A stretch of DNA of 64,000 nucleotides from Paenibacillus_E qinlingensis_A (GTDB lineage Bacteria > Bacillota > Bacilli > Paenibacillales > NBRC-103111), in contig NZ_JAVDSB010000001.1 in assembly GCF_031455095.1 (NCBI RefSeq), forward strand, positions 806,001 through 870,000. The letters run 5' to 3'. The notes beneath the pieces are model-generated. The model saw only the letters and a program-made list of their open reading frames with translations, searched no databases and was not told the origin of the DNA. Each line of letters opens with the position of its first letter. The stretch's first letter is position 1. Below, one piece after another: positions 16,896 to 26,070 of this stretch. Both the position numbers and the translations under genes were made by a program.

Positions 16896-19800
16896 ATGTC
16901 GCAATTGGTAGCTAGAAGCATCACGGTCATGCCGGATGCGCTTAAGAAGATGCAACAGGTGCTTGGGCATGCAGGAGATGAAGATAACGCGGCAAAAATG
17001 GGGCAATTGCTGGACAAATTGGATAGTGGACGGATGAATATTGCGTTCTGCGGACATTTCTCTGCAGGGAAATCCACGCTCATTAACCAACTTTGTGCCC
17101 ATGCTTTGTTACCGTCGAGCCCGATTCCTACGAGTGCGAATATCGTGAGTATTCGAAATGGGCAGCCTGGTGCGCATGTGACGCATCGCAGTCTTGAAGG
17201 AAAGGTCAATCCCTTAGGAGAGACGACAACCATTCCGCTCAGCGAGCTTGAGGCTTACTGTGTAAATGGTACCGATATTGAAACGGTAGAGATCACGTAT
17301 CCAATTCCTTTTCTAGGTGAAGACACTGCGCTGTTGGACACACCAGGGATTGACTCTACGGATGATGCACATCATCAATCGACGGAATCTGCCCTACACT
17401 TAGCTGATGTGGTGTTCTATGTCATGGACTATAACCATGTGCAATCAGAGGTGAATTTAGCTTTTACGAAAAAAATGAAGGAGTGGGGAAAACCGCTCTA
17501 TCTGGTTGTAAATATGATTGATAAGCACAAGGAGTGGGAGCTTCCCTTTGCACAATATCAAACGGGTACAAAGCAAGCTTTCTTGAACTGGGGCATTGAA
17601 CCTGATGATTTGTTGTTCGTTACGATGAAGGAACCTGCGCATCCACATAATGAGTACGCTAAGCTGCAATGGTTGCTAAGCCGTCTTATTGAGCGTGGTG
17701 ATTCTTTGCGCAGCTATAGTATTGATGCTTCTGCGCGGTATTTGGCAGCCGAGCATAGTAAATGGTTGGCGGAGCAACACGAACCTCAGAAGGCGGAATT
17801 GCTGGAATCGATCAAGGAAGATGGCGATGCGGAAGATGTTCAACAATTGGCTGCAGCTAAGCAGGAACAACTTAACACATTAAAAAGTTTGCCGGAAACG
17901 TTAATACTTGAACTCCGGAAAGATGTTGGTGCCATTATAGAGAATGCCAATATAACACCTGCGTTAACGCGAGATTATGCCAACGCTTATTTGGAGAGCC
18001 GTAAGCCTGGGTTTAAGGTTGGATTCTTCGGTGGCGCAGCAAAGACCGCAGCAGAGCAAGAGAAACGACTGACGGCGTTTCAGGGAGAATTGGCTGAGCA
18101 AGTGGAAGCCCAACTTGACTGGCACTTGCGAGATGCCTTGAAGAAGGCAGCAAGTGATCAAGGTCAACATGATGCTGCGTTAATTGCGCAGATTGAAGCG
18201 TTGAAGGTTGAAGTATCTGGTGCTTTGATTGCGTCCCAAGTGAATACAGGTGCAACGTTCAATGGCGAGTATACATTGAACTACATGAAGCAGCTCGCTG
18301 GCGAGTTAAAGCTGCAGTACCGCAAACTGGCGTTTGCGGTGATTGACATCATCGCGGCTGCGGTCCGCGATGGCAGCAAACCAGCCGCCGCTGCGCTAGC
18401 GGCTGAGCTTGAAGCCCTGAGCGGCCGGCTGAGCGCCTGCCGCGAGCTCGCCCGCCTCGAGGAAGCCGAGGCGGCGGCAGAGACCCAGCTGCTGCGCATG
18501 GCCAGCTGGGAAAGACCTTCTGCGCCGGCGCTGCCGGATGCGCAGCTCTACACGGCCATGGAGGAGCCGGCAGCAGCCCCGCTGAGCGGGGCTAACCTGC
18601 ACGTGACCTCCATGGGCACGATCCTGCAAGCTGCCGCGATAGCTTCGGCAGCTGCCGGCACGGACTCGGCTGGCCCCGCAGTGGCAGCCGAGCCGGCGTC
18701 ATCCGTGTTCACCTCGGGTGAACACGGTAAGCGCATGGAGCGCAAGGCCGCCGACTTGCAGGCGGCCTCCGCTCTCATCGACGGGCTGCCGTCGATGCGG
18801 TCGCTCGCGCGCTCCATGCGCGAAAAAGCGGATCGTCTGCGCCAGCGGACGTTCACGATTGCGCTGTTCGGTGCGTTCAGCGCGGGTAAATCTTCGTTCG
18901 CCAATGCTTTGATTGGTGAACGGGTGTTGCCAGTATCGCCGAACCCGACAACGGCGGCGATCAACAAGATCATGCCGCCGACGGAAGGCTGGCCGCATGG
19001 TACAGCCAAGGTCAAGATGAAGAAGGCAGATGCCATCTTGGAGGATGTGCTTTACTCGCTTCAAATACTAGGGGTTGAAGCGACCGATATGTCGTCCGCG
19101 TTGAAACGGATAGGCCAGCTTTCACCTGCCGATGTAACAGCCAAAGGAAAACCGCATTTCTCTTTCCTGAAAGCTGTTGAAAAAGGGTGGGAAGCAGCCT
19201 CAGGTCAATTGGGTACTGAACTTCGGATCACCAAAGATGAATTCTCAGGCTACGTAGCGGAAGAACACAAGTCCTGTTTTGTAGAATTTATTGAATTATA
19301 TTATTCCAATCCGCTGACGGATCAAGGTATCATTTTCGTAGATACGCCGGGGGCAGATTCTATTAATGCCCGACATACAGGTGTCGCTTTTAACTATATT
19401 AAAAATGCAGATGCCATCCTATTCGTCACTTATTATAACCATGCTTTCTCCCAGGCAGACCGCGAGTTTCTGCTTCAGCTAGGTCGTGTTAAAGATAGTT
19501 TTGAAATGGATAAAATGTTTTTCATCGTCAACGCGTCTGATTTGGCGGCAAGCTCAGAGGAGCTGGCGGGGGTCGTGAAGCATGTAGAAACGAATTTAGT
19601 GCAGCACGGTATTCGTCATCCACGGATTTATCCGATATCCAGTTATTTGGCAGCAGAAGGTAAAATCAATGGCAACGAAAGCTTAGTCGTACAATCGGGC
19701 ATTCAACCGTTTGAGCAGCAGTTTGTTCAGTTCACCTTGAATGAGCTTAGTGATGTGGCTATTCATTCGGCTAATCTAGAGCTTCATCGAGCTATTAGCA

Positions 19801-20600
19801 CCATGCAGAAGTGGCTGGAACGAGCACAATCAGGTGAGGAAGAGCGCAGGCTGCAATTAATTATGTTGGATGAGTCGGAGCAGCAGGGCTTAGATCTATT
19901 AGACGACACACGCTATGATGCCGAGCTGAAAGAGCTGAAGAAGGAAATCCAAGAGTTGATGTACTACGTCAAGCAACGTACGATGTATCGCTTTGGAGAG
20001 CTCTATAATTTTGCATTCAATCCATCAACTTTCCGTGATGAGGCCAAAGACCCTAAAGCCGCACTGCAATTCGCATGGAATGAACTGTTGCGCATGATTG
20101 GCCACGATTTATCCCAAGAAGTTCTAGCCACTACGCTTCGTGTGGAGAATCGCATGAATCTCATCAGTACGAAGCGAATGAATCGTTGGGGTGAGGAGCT
20201 GGGCTTACTGCTAGAAGGCTTTGAGAAGGCTGCCTACGAGTCCAGCACGTTTGTGACGCCTGAGGTGACTACGAAGCTTGAAGCATCGGAAGTGAGTTTG
20301 AAGCTGCTGCAGAGTTATTTCAAGAATGCGAAGCAATTTTTTGAGGGTGACGGTAAAAGCAAGCTGAAAGCGGAACTAGAGAATCGGATCAATGCGCCGG
20401 TTGTTTCGTTTATTGAAGGGCAAACCAATGAGCTCGAGCAAGCTTACGGCATTCAATTAGAAAAGTGGTTAATTTCACAGAAATTAATCATGGAGCAACA
20501 GGTTAAAGAACACGCGGAAGGGCTTCGCGATGCACTTCAAATGAAGATTGATTTAGATGAACTCATATCGAAACAGCATCAGTTGAAGGCGTTTGTTTAG
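16896..20600 (+). CDS. tandem dynamin-like GTPase (DynA type)
   Basis: A 1234-residue fusion of two bacterial dynamin-like proteins, close in size to B. subtilis DynA, which tethers and fuses membranes and protects them under stress. Half one has P-loop GHFSAGKS (residues 53-60), switch DTPGIDST and VNMIDK. Half two has P-loop GAFSAGKS (659-666), DTPGADSI and VNASDLA. Each GTPase is followed by long helical stalk regions. The bridge, about residues 470-640, is very rich in alanine and glutamate and its DNA is clearly more GC-rich than the rest of the gene. The gene stands alone between two terminators. The two GTPases are similar but not identical, consistent with an old duplication. Confidence 0.93.
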   Translation: MSQLVARSITVMPDALKKMQQVLGHAGDEDNAAKMGQLLDKLDSGRMNIAFCGHFSAGKSTLINQLCAHALLPSSPIPTSANIVSIRNGQPGAHVTHRSLEGKVNPLGETTTIPLSELEAYCVNGTDIETVEITYPIPFLGEDTALLDTPGIDSTDDAHHQSTESALHLADVVFYVMDYNHVQSEVNLAFTKKMKEWGKPLYLVVNMIDKHKEWELPFAQYQTGTKQAFLNWGIEPDDLLFVTMKEPAHPHNEYAKLQWLLSRLIERGDSLRSYSIDASARYLAAEHSKWLAEQHEPQKAELLESIKEDGDAEDVQQLAAAKQEQLNTLKSLPETLILELRKDVGAIIENANITPALTRDYANAYLESRKPGFKVGFFGGAAKTAAEQEKRLTAFQGELAEQVEAQLDWHLRDALKKAASDQGQHDAALIAQIEALKVEVSGALIASQVNTGATFNGEYTLNYMKQLAGELKLQYRKLAFAVIDIIAAAVRDGSKPAAAALAAELEALSGRLSACRELARLEEAEAAAETQLLRMASWERPSAPALPDAQLYTAMEEPAAAPLSGANLHVTSMGTILQAAAIASAAAGTDSAGPAVAAEPASSVFTSGEHGKRMERKAADLQAASALIDGLPSMRSLARSMREKADRLRQRTFTIALFGAFSAGKSSFANALIGERVLPVSPNPTTAAINKIMPPTEGWPHGTAKVKMKKADAILEDVLYSLQILGVEATDMSSALKRIGQLSPADVTAKGKPHFSFLKAVEKGWEAASGQLGTELRITKDEFSGYVAEEHKSCFVEFIELYYSNPLTDQGIIFVDTPGADSINARHTGVAFNYIKNADAILFVTYYNHAFSQADREFLLQLGRVKDSFEMDKMFFIVNASDLAASSEELAGVVKHVETNLVQHGIRHPRIYPISSYLAAEGKINGNESLVVQSGIQPFEQQFVQFTLNELSDVAIHSANLELHRAISTMQKWLERAQSGEEERRLQLIMLDESEQQGLDLLDDTRYDAELKELKKEIQELMYYVKQRTMYRFGELYNFAFNPSTFRDEAKDPKAALQFAWNELLRMIGHDLSQEVLATTLRVENRMNLISTKRMNRWGEELGLLLEGFEKAAYESSTFVTPEVTTKLEASEVSLKLLQSYFKNAKQFFEGDGKSKLKAELENRINAPVVSFIEGQTNELEQAYGIQLEKWLISQKLIMEQQVKEHAEGLRDALQMKIDLDELISKQHQLKAFV

Positions 20601-20613
20601 TTATTAAACAATA

Positions 20614-20653
20614 GGGTGACTAGGTTCTTCGGAACTTAGTTGCCCCTTTTTTT
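20614..20653 (+). terminator. rho-independent terminator after the dynamin gene
   Basis: A 14-bp stem between 20614-20627 and 20632-20645, with three G.U pairs and a UUCG tetraloop, followed by a T-run at 20647-20653. UUCG loops are unusually stable. Confidence 0.9.
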
Positions 20654-20863
20654 GGATTGTTCATGTAAAGGCTTTCATTGGCGGTTATCCCGATGATTTA
20701 AAAGAATAGGGGGGATTTCTACACGTTTTTGTGAATTTATGCCTATTTAAGCGATTAAATCCGATTATCCTCGAATTGCTCACATATAGTGATGGTGTTA
20801 AGATTCATAAAGTGTTCACACATTATAAGCGTTTCAAATCTATCCTTTTAAGGAGGGCCCAAA

Positions 20864-22714
20864 GTGGATGTATTCAGGCAACTGAAGCCATATTTTTGGC
20901 CAGAGAAAAAACTGTTTTTTGGAGCTATTGCATGTCTTGCAATCGCTACCGCGCTCGGCTTGGTGTACCCCAATTTACTTCGGTATTTGATTGACGAAGT
21001 TATCACCAAGAAGCAATTTGACCTAGTTCCACGATTGGCACTATTTGTTGTTGTTGTCGTTTCTATGAAAGGGATGTTCCAGTTTCTACATGGTTTGTGC
21101 GGGGGTCGCTTAGGAAACCGTGTTGCATACCACTTACGGAATGCGCTGTACAACAAGCTGCAGTATTTATCATTTCAGTACTATGATCAAGCGAGGACAG
21201 GAGATCTGATGTCAAGATTGACAGCCGATCTAGAAGCGATTCGCCAGTTTATTGGCTTTGGTTTCGCACAGATTCTGAACGTTTTGTTAATGCTTGTTTT
21301 TGGTATGGCGATGATGTTCTCTATCAGTTGGAAGTTAGCTTTACTTACAATGATTACGATGCCATTTCTAGCATTTACTGCTGTTCGCTTCGAAGGTAAA
21401 ATTCACCCGGCTTTCCGGATGGTGCGTCAGTCTCTGAGCACGATGACGACTGCTGTTCAAGAAAATATTACAGGTGTTCGGACCGTCAAATCTTTTGCTC
21501 GCGAACCGCATGAAATAACCAAGTTCGCAGAACGCAATGAAGATTACAAGTCCATGAATATTGGATCGTCAGGGATTTGGGCGAAGTACTTCCCGATCAT
21601 GGAGATTCTAGCAAACTTGAGTGTCGTTATACTACTTGGCGCTGGCGGTTACATGGTTATTGATGGGTCGATTTCACTTGGGGATTTGGTAGCATGTTTT
21701 AGTCTTATTTGGTACATAATCGGGCCGATGTGGGGACTTGGTTTTCACATCAATAACTTTACGCAAACGAAGGCTTCGGGTGAGAAAATCCTTGAGGTTC
21801 TGCATCACTATATGCATGTCAAAGATAGCGATACCGCTGCAGCCTTGACCAAGGTAGATGGTCATGTACGTTTTGATCACGTAACGTTCGCCTATCCGGA
21901 GAAACAACCAGCGTTGTATGATTTTTCATTAGATGCGCCTCCAGGTTCCGTTATTGGTCTTCTGGGAAGCACTGGTTCCGGTAAAACAACGGTAATATCG
22001 CTCCTCATGAGAGCTTATAACGTCAAAGAAGGCAAGGTTATGCTGGATGGAAAGGATATTCGTTCCTTACAGATTGAAAGCTACCGCAGCCAAATTTCAA
22101 CAGTTTTTCAAGAAACGTTCCTATTTTCTTCTACAATTCGCAATAATATCGCTTACGGTCGTAAAGATGTGACTATGGATGATATTATTCGGGCTGCGAA
22201 GCTCGCGAAAGCACATGATTTCATTTCGGAACTTCCTGAAGGCTACGATACCTTAGTAGGTGAACGTGGACTTGGACTTTCCGGGGGACAAAAACAGCGT
22301 ATTGCGATTGCTAGAGCTTTGATCAAAGATCCGAAAATTCTCGTGCTAGACGACGCCACAAGTGCTGTCGACATGGAAACAGAGCATGAGATTCAAGCTG
22401 GTTTTGGTGAAGTTATGGCAGGTCGAACAACGTTCATCATTGCCCACCGGATTTCTTCATTGAAACACGCGGATGAAATCATTGTCCTAGATAAAGGTCG
22501 CGTCATTCAACGAGGTAAGCATCAAGAATTACTGCAGCAAGATGGTTTGTACCGTCAAACGTATGATATTCAATATGCGGATGGTCCGCAAAACCAAACT
22601 GCTCAGAACCAAGCAGCGGTTACACGAGAAGAAGGGACTTCTGCAGACTCAGAAGTTTCCGAAGGCAATCCAATAACCCATTCCTCCAAGCCAGAAAGAA
22701 GGTTGGCAAATTGA
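20864..22714 (+). CDS. ABC exporter half-transporter, degenerate-Walker-B subunit (BmrC/YheI-like)
   Basis: A 616-residue type IV ABC half-transporter: six membrane helices (about 15-310), then a nucleotide-binding domain. Walker A is GSTGSGKTT (from about 368) and the signature LSGGQKQR is canonical. After Walker B the catalytic glutamate is replaced by aspartate (LVLDDATSAVD). Together with the next gene's altered signature this is the pattern of heterodimeric exporters with one inactive ATP site, as in BmrCD. The start is a GTG with AAGGAGG upstream. The C-terminal ~35 residues are a polar tail rich in Gln, Asn and Ser. The last 4 bases overlap the partner start. Multidrug export is the family's usual role; the substrate here is unknown. 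Confidence 0.9.
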   Translation: MDVFRQLKPYFWPEKKLFFGAIACLAIATALGLVYPNLLRYLIDEVITKKQFDLVPRLALFVVVVVSMKGMFQFLHGLCGGRLGNRVAYHLRNALYNKLQYLSFQYYDQARTGDLMSRLTADLEAIRQFIGFGFAQILNVLLMLVFGMAMMFSISWKLALLTMITMPFLAFTAVRFEGKIHPAFRMVRQSLSTMTTAVQENITGVRTVKSFAREPHEITKFAERNEDYKSMNIGSSGIWAKYFPIMEILANLSVVILLGAGGYMVIDGSISLGDLVACFSLIWYIIGPMWGLGFHINNFTQTKASGEKILEVLHHYMHVKDSDTAAALTKVDGHVRFDHVTFAYPEKQPALYDFSLDAPPGSVIGLLGSTGSGKTTVISLLMRAYNVKEGKVMLDGKDIRSLQIESYRSQISTVFQETFLFSSTIRNNIAYGRKDVTMDDIIRAAKLAKAHDFISELPEGYDTLVGERGLGLSGGQKQRIAIARALIKDPKILVLDDATSAVDMETEHEIQAGFGEVMAGRTTFIIAHRISSLKHADEIIVLDKGRVIQRGKHQELLQQDGLYRQTYDIQYADGPQNQTAQNQAAVTREEGTSADSEVSEGNPITHSSKPERRLAN

Positions 22715-24558
22715 GTACTCCATCGAAACAAGCTGAGGCGGCTGCGCCGAATCCAGATTCACAAACAGGCAATCGCTTCGTCTATCAAGATGATGAACTG
22801 ATCGAAAAGCCTTTTGACTGGGGCCAATTAAAACGCTTGTTCGGCTATATGAAGCCTTATCGTAAACAAATGCTGCCTATTATTATTACTATGATGCTAT
22901 TAGGTGCGATTACGAAATTGACAGTACCACTGCTGATCAGTAAAGCAATTGATAATGCAATTATCCCAAAAGATAAGAGTCTGCTCTTTCTCATTGTTGG
23001 CATCATGTTAAGCGTTTATCTCATTCAATGGTTAGCCAATACGTTCCGCATTAAGTATACGAACATGATCGGGCAACGTGTTATCTACGATCTTCGCCAT
23101 GACCTTTTCAGTCATATTCAGAAGCTCTCATTCCGATTCTTCGATACACGACCAGCGGGATCTGTCCTTGTTCGTGTTACGAACTATGTGAACTCCTTGC
23201 AGGATCTATTTACGAACGGTGTCGTCAACTTATTGATCGACGTTGTACAACTTGTAGGTATCATCATTATTTTACTCTCATTTAATTTTAAATTAGGTGC
23301 ATCGATCATTGTAACGGTTCCAATTATGTTTATCATCTCGACGAAGCTGCGGACCAAAATCCGCCGCTCTTGGCAAGACGTTACAATGAAGCAATCCCGA
23401 TTGAATGCCCATTTGAATGAGTGTATTCAAGGGATTAAAGTTACACAGGCCTACACGCAGGAGAAAGAGAACATTCAGTTCTTCTCCAAAATGAATATGA
23501 TCAATCGATTGTCTTGGAACCGTGCATCCATGCTGAATCAATCCTTTGGACCTCTGATTGAAATAACAGGTGCGATTGGTTATTTTATCTTGTTTTGGTT
23601 AGGCGCTCATTTGATTCAAACGGGAGAAATCAGCGTTGGTTTACTCGTTGCGTTTGCGACTTACATCGGTTATTTTTGGGAGCCGATTACACGTTTGGGG
23701 CAAATGTATTCGCAGTTGTTGATTGCGATGGCTTCGGCGGAGCGGATCTTTGAATTCATGGATGAGAAACCAACGGTTGCAGAAATCGAGGGTGCCAAAG
23801 ATTTACCTACTGTTCAAGGAAATGTGAATTTCAAAGATCTTGTATTCGAATATGAGCCAGGGCGTCCAGCATTGAACCGAATTAACTTGGATGTAATTGC
23901 CGGACAATCTATCGCTTTGGTAGGACATACCGGATCAGGCAAAAGTACGATTATGAACTTACTTTGTCGCTTCTATGACCCTAACGAAGGGGTAATTGAA
24001 GTCGATGGGTACAACATTCGTAACGTCACAATACAAAGTCTTCGCTCTCAAATCGGTGTCGTACTGCAAGATACGTTTATTTTCTCGGGGTCGATCCGTG
24101 ATAACATTCGATTCGGTCGCTTAGATGCAACGGACGATGAAATCGAGAAGGTAGCGAAGGCTGTCCATGCGCATGACTTTATTGTAGGGCTGCCCAATGG
24201 GTACGATACGGAAGTGCAAGAACGCGGGAACATCTTATCGATGGGGCAGCGTCAGTTGATTTCCTTTGCACGTGCATTACTTGCTAATCCACGAGTACTT
24301 ATTCTGGATGAAGCGACAGCTAGTATTGATACGGATACAGAGCTCAAAATCCAAGAGGCACTTAAGACGCTTCTAGCGGGTCGTACGTCCTTTATCGTAG
24401 CGCATCGTCTTTCTACGATTCGTAATGCGGACAAAATCGTCGTATTGGATCACGGGCGCATGATGGAAATTGGTAATCATGACGAGCTTATGAAGGAACA
24501 GAAGATCTATTATGGTTTGATCCAAGCGCAATATAAATTTTTGCAGGATGCTGTGTAG
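22711..24558 (+). CDS. ABC exporter half-transporter, catalytic-glutamate subunit (BmrD/YheH-like)
   Basis: The partner of the preceding gene, 615 residues. An N-terminal extension of about 45 polar residues leads to six membrane helices and a nucleotide-binding domain with Walker A GHTGSGKST, Walker B with intact glutamate (LILDEATASID) and an altered signature, LSMGQRQL in place of LSGGQ. In the heterodimer this signature faces the degenerate Walker B site of the other subunit, leaving one active ATP site. The start is TTG at 22711, overlapping the upstream TGA (TTGA), with AGAAGG before it. A terminator follows. Confidence 0.9.
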   Translation: MSTPSKQAEAAAPNPDSQTGNRFVYQDDELIEKPFDWGQLKRLFGYMKPYRKQMLPIIITMMLLGAITKLTVPLLISKAIDNAIIPKDKSLLFLIVGIMLSVYLIQWLANTFRIKYTNMIGQRVIYDLRHDLFSHIQKLSFRFFDTRPAGSVLVRVTNYVNSLQDLFTNGVVNLLIDVVQLVGIIIILLSFNFKLGASIIVTVPIMFIISTKLRTKIRRSWQDVTMKQSRLNAHLNECIQGIKVTQAYTQEKENIQFFSKMNMINRLSWNRASMLNQSFGPLIEITGAIGYFILFWLGAHLIQTGEISVGLLVAFATYIGYFWEPITRLGQMYSQLLIAMASAERIFEFMDEKPTVAEIEGAKDLPTVQGNVNFKDLVFEYEPGRPALNRINLDVIAGQSIALVGHTGSGKSTIMNLLCRFYDPNEGVIEVDGYNIRNVTIQSLRSQIGVVLQDTFIFSGSIRDNIRFGRLDATDDEIEKVAKAVHAHDFIVGLPNGYDTEVQERGNILSMGQRQLISFARALLANPRVLILDEATASIDTDTELKIQEALKTLLAGRTSFIVAHRLSTIRNADKIVVLDHGRMMEIGNHDELMKEQKIYYGLIQAQYKFLQDAV

Positions 24559-24572
24559 GCATGAAGAAAAGG

Positions 24573-24610
24573 AGCTGCTTAGCCACTTGAATGTGGTTAG
24601 GCAGCTTTTT
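24573..24610 (+). terminator. rho-independent terminator after the ABC exporter pair
   Basis: AGCTGCTTAGCCAC (24573-24586) pairs with GTGGTTAGGCAGCT (24593-24606), with two G.U pairs, loop TTGAAT, followed by a T-run. Confidence 0.92.
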
Positions 24611-24681
24611 GTTTGTTTTAACGAGAAAACATTGAAACAATTGAGAATGAGTGTCATTTGAGGAGCAGCACTGAAAAGCAC

Positions 24682-24708
24682 TACTTGACTAACGAGTACT
24701 TGACTAAC
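24682..24708. repeat. short direct repeat TACTTGACTAAC
   Basis: The 12-mer TACTTGACTAAC occurs at 24682-24693 and again at 24697-24708 (period 15). It lies upstream of the 51-bp array and shares no sequence with it. It may be a regulatory site or chance. Confidence 0.4.
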
Positions 24709-24825
24709 CATACTACTTAACAACTAAACACTAGTCATCTCGTAACACGACATTCTATCACACACTCGAGATTCATAGCCATTCATCTAGGGACTCCTTC
24801 TACACTTGGAAAAGTGGAAATAAAA

Positions 24826-25120
24826 CTGCAACTCGAAAAAATCGAGTTACAGAGTAAAAAAAGCACACCGAAGCCGCTGCAACTCGAAAAAATCGAGTTA
24901 CAGAGTAAGAAAAGCAGATCGAAGCCGCTGCAACTCGAAAAAATCGAGTTGCAGAGTAAAAAAAGCGCAACGAAGCCGCTGCAACTCGAAAAAATCGAGT
25001 TACAGAGTAAAAAAAGCAGATCGAAGCCACCGTAACTCGAAAAATTCGAGTTACGGTGTAGAAAAAGCACACCGAAGCCGCCGCAACTCAAAAATATCAA
25101 CTTACAGCATGGGACTAGAG
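24826..25120. repeat. tandem array of 51-bp units, each with a hairpin
   Basis: Five units start at 24826, 24877, 24928, 24979 and 25030, exactly 51 bases apart; a sixth, decayed unit starts at 25081. Each has an 11-base arm CTGCAACTCGA, a 5-base A-rich loop and the complementary arm TCGAGTTACAG or TCGAGTTGCAG, then a 24-base spacer ending GAAGCCG or GAAGCCA. Unit 5 changes both arms together (CCGTAACTCGA with TCGAGTTACGG), which keeps the stem perfect. Because 51 is a multiple of 3, long open frames appear on both strands, but they have no convincing ribosome site. It is not a CRISPR array, since the spacers are near-identical too. Confidence 0.9.
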
Positions 25121-25170
25121 CAGTGAGTATACTGCAATCCCCTCCCGTAAACTCAGCCATCTTTACAATG

Positions 25171-25198
25171 TTTGCAAAATTTGACGAGAAGCTATACT
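25171..25198 (+). promoter_or_regulatory. candidate promoter of the SGNH hydrolase gene
   Basis: TTTGCA (25171-25176) and TATACT (25193-25198) are 16 bases apart, about 45 bases before the start codon. The -10 is good and the -35 weak. Confidence 0.4.
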
Positions 25199-25241
25199 CT
25201 TAAATTGGAAATATGCCAAATATTCGCAGGAGGGGACAGCA

Positions 25242-26057
25242 ATGAAATCATCTCGTTTCATTTGGGGTGCCATTGGTTTAACCGCGTCAATTTCTACGAT
25301 CGTTTTCGCTGTCGGCTTTGCATACGCGGCGAATCAAATATGGTTTCCTAAAGCCTCTGGAGATTTGCAATTAGCTACTCCAGCGCCAACGAAACCATCG
25401 ATAATCGAAAGTAACAATAAGTTACAAATTGTCGCATTAGGGGACTCACTTACAGCTGGAACAGGCGACAATACGGGGAAAGGCTATGTAGGACGAGTCC
25501 GCGAGAAGCTGGAAAAAGCAAGCGGCAAACCTGTCTTCGTACTTAATAACCTCGCTATTCCCGGCTACAAAAGCGATCAACTTCTGACTGATTTAGAACA
25601 GAAAAAAACACAAGATGCACTTGCGCAAGCTGATATTATTTTGCTTACCATTGGGGGAAATGATATTTTTGCAGGAGGAGAAGGGCTTTTCAAAGGAGCT
25701 AACCAAACGGAATTTAATCCTGAGGCTGCTGAGAAGCGTGTAGACCCTGCACTCACTAAGATGGAAAAGATCATCTCGACCATCAATAAAGCAAATCCGA
25801 AAGCAACGCTATTATATATCGGTTTATATCACCCTTTTTTGGATCTTGATCCGACAAGAGAGGGCTCTTTAACCGTACAGCGATGGAATGACGGCGTATT
25901 TAAGTTAACTAATCAATATCCTCAGATGCTGATTGTTCCTACCTACGACCTATTTGAGCAAAATTTGATCAAATATTTATCCTCTGCGGATCATTTCCAT
26001 CCAAATGGGGATGGCTATGAACGAATTGCAGATCGAATTGTCCAAATTTTAAAATAG
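25242..26057 (+). CDS. secreted or membrane-anchored SGNH/GDSL-family hydrolase
   Basis: 271 residues with an N-terminal hydrophobic helix (about 7-30) that is a signal peptide or anchor. The SGNH blocks are clear: block I ALGDSLTAGTG with nucleophile S69, block III LTIGGNDIF, and block V with D250 and H253 in DHFHPNGDGYERIAD. The family includes esterases, lipases and acyl hydrolases acting on lipids or cell-wall acyl groups; the substrate is not deducible. AGGAGGGG lies 6 bases before the ATG. It begins a run of three genes with an ABC ATPase (13-base gap) and permease, so a link to envelope or lipid handling is possible. Confidence 0.92.
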   Translation: MKSSRFIWGAIGLTASISTIVFAVGFAYAANQIWFPKASGDLQLATPAPTKPSIIESNNKLQIVALGDSLTAGTGDNTGKGYVGRVREKLEKASGKPVFVLNNLAIPGYKSDQLLTDLEQKKTQDALAQADIILLTIGGNDIFAGGEGLFKGANQTEFNPEAAEKRVDPALTKMEKIISTINKANPKATLLYIGLYHPFLDLDPTREGSLTVQRWNDGVFKLTNQYPQMLIVPTYDLFEQNLIKYLSSADHFHPNGDGYERIADRIVQILK

Positions 26058-26070
26058 GGAGGGCATAGAA

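Larger units (their letters stand above)
24611..25241. other. gene-free interval of about 630 bases carrying repeats
   Basis: No open frame here looks like a protein gene. It holds a short direct repeat (24682-24708), a 51-bp tandem hairpin array (24826 to about 25120) and, at the right end, a candidate promoter for the SGNH hydrolase gene. The stretch 24720-24825 contains nothing that I can identify. Confidence 0.8.

Noticed and set aside
24826..25120. CRISPR-like array.
   Set aside because: Units are contiguous 51-mers whose spacers are nearly identical, there is no leader, and no cas gene is in the window.
24783..25160. Open frames on both strands through the 51-bp repeats (125 codons on minus, 73 codons on plus, with 17-residue repeats).
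   Set aside because: The period is 3 x 17, so frames stay open by arithmetic. There is no good ribosome site, and the stem changes are compensatory at DNA level.
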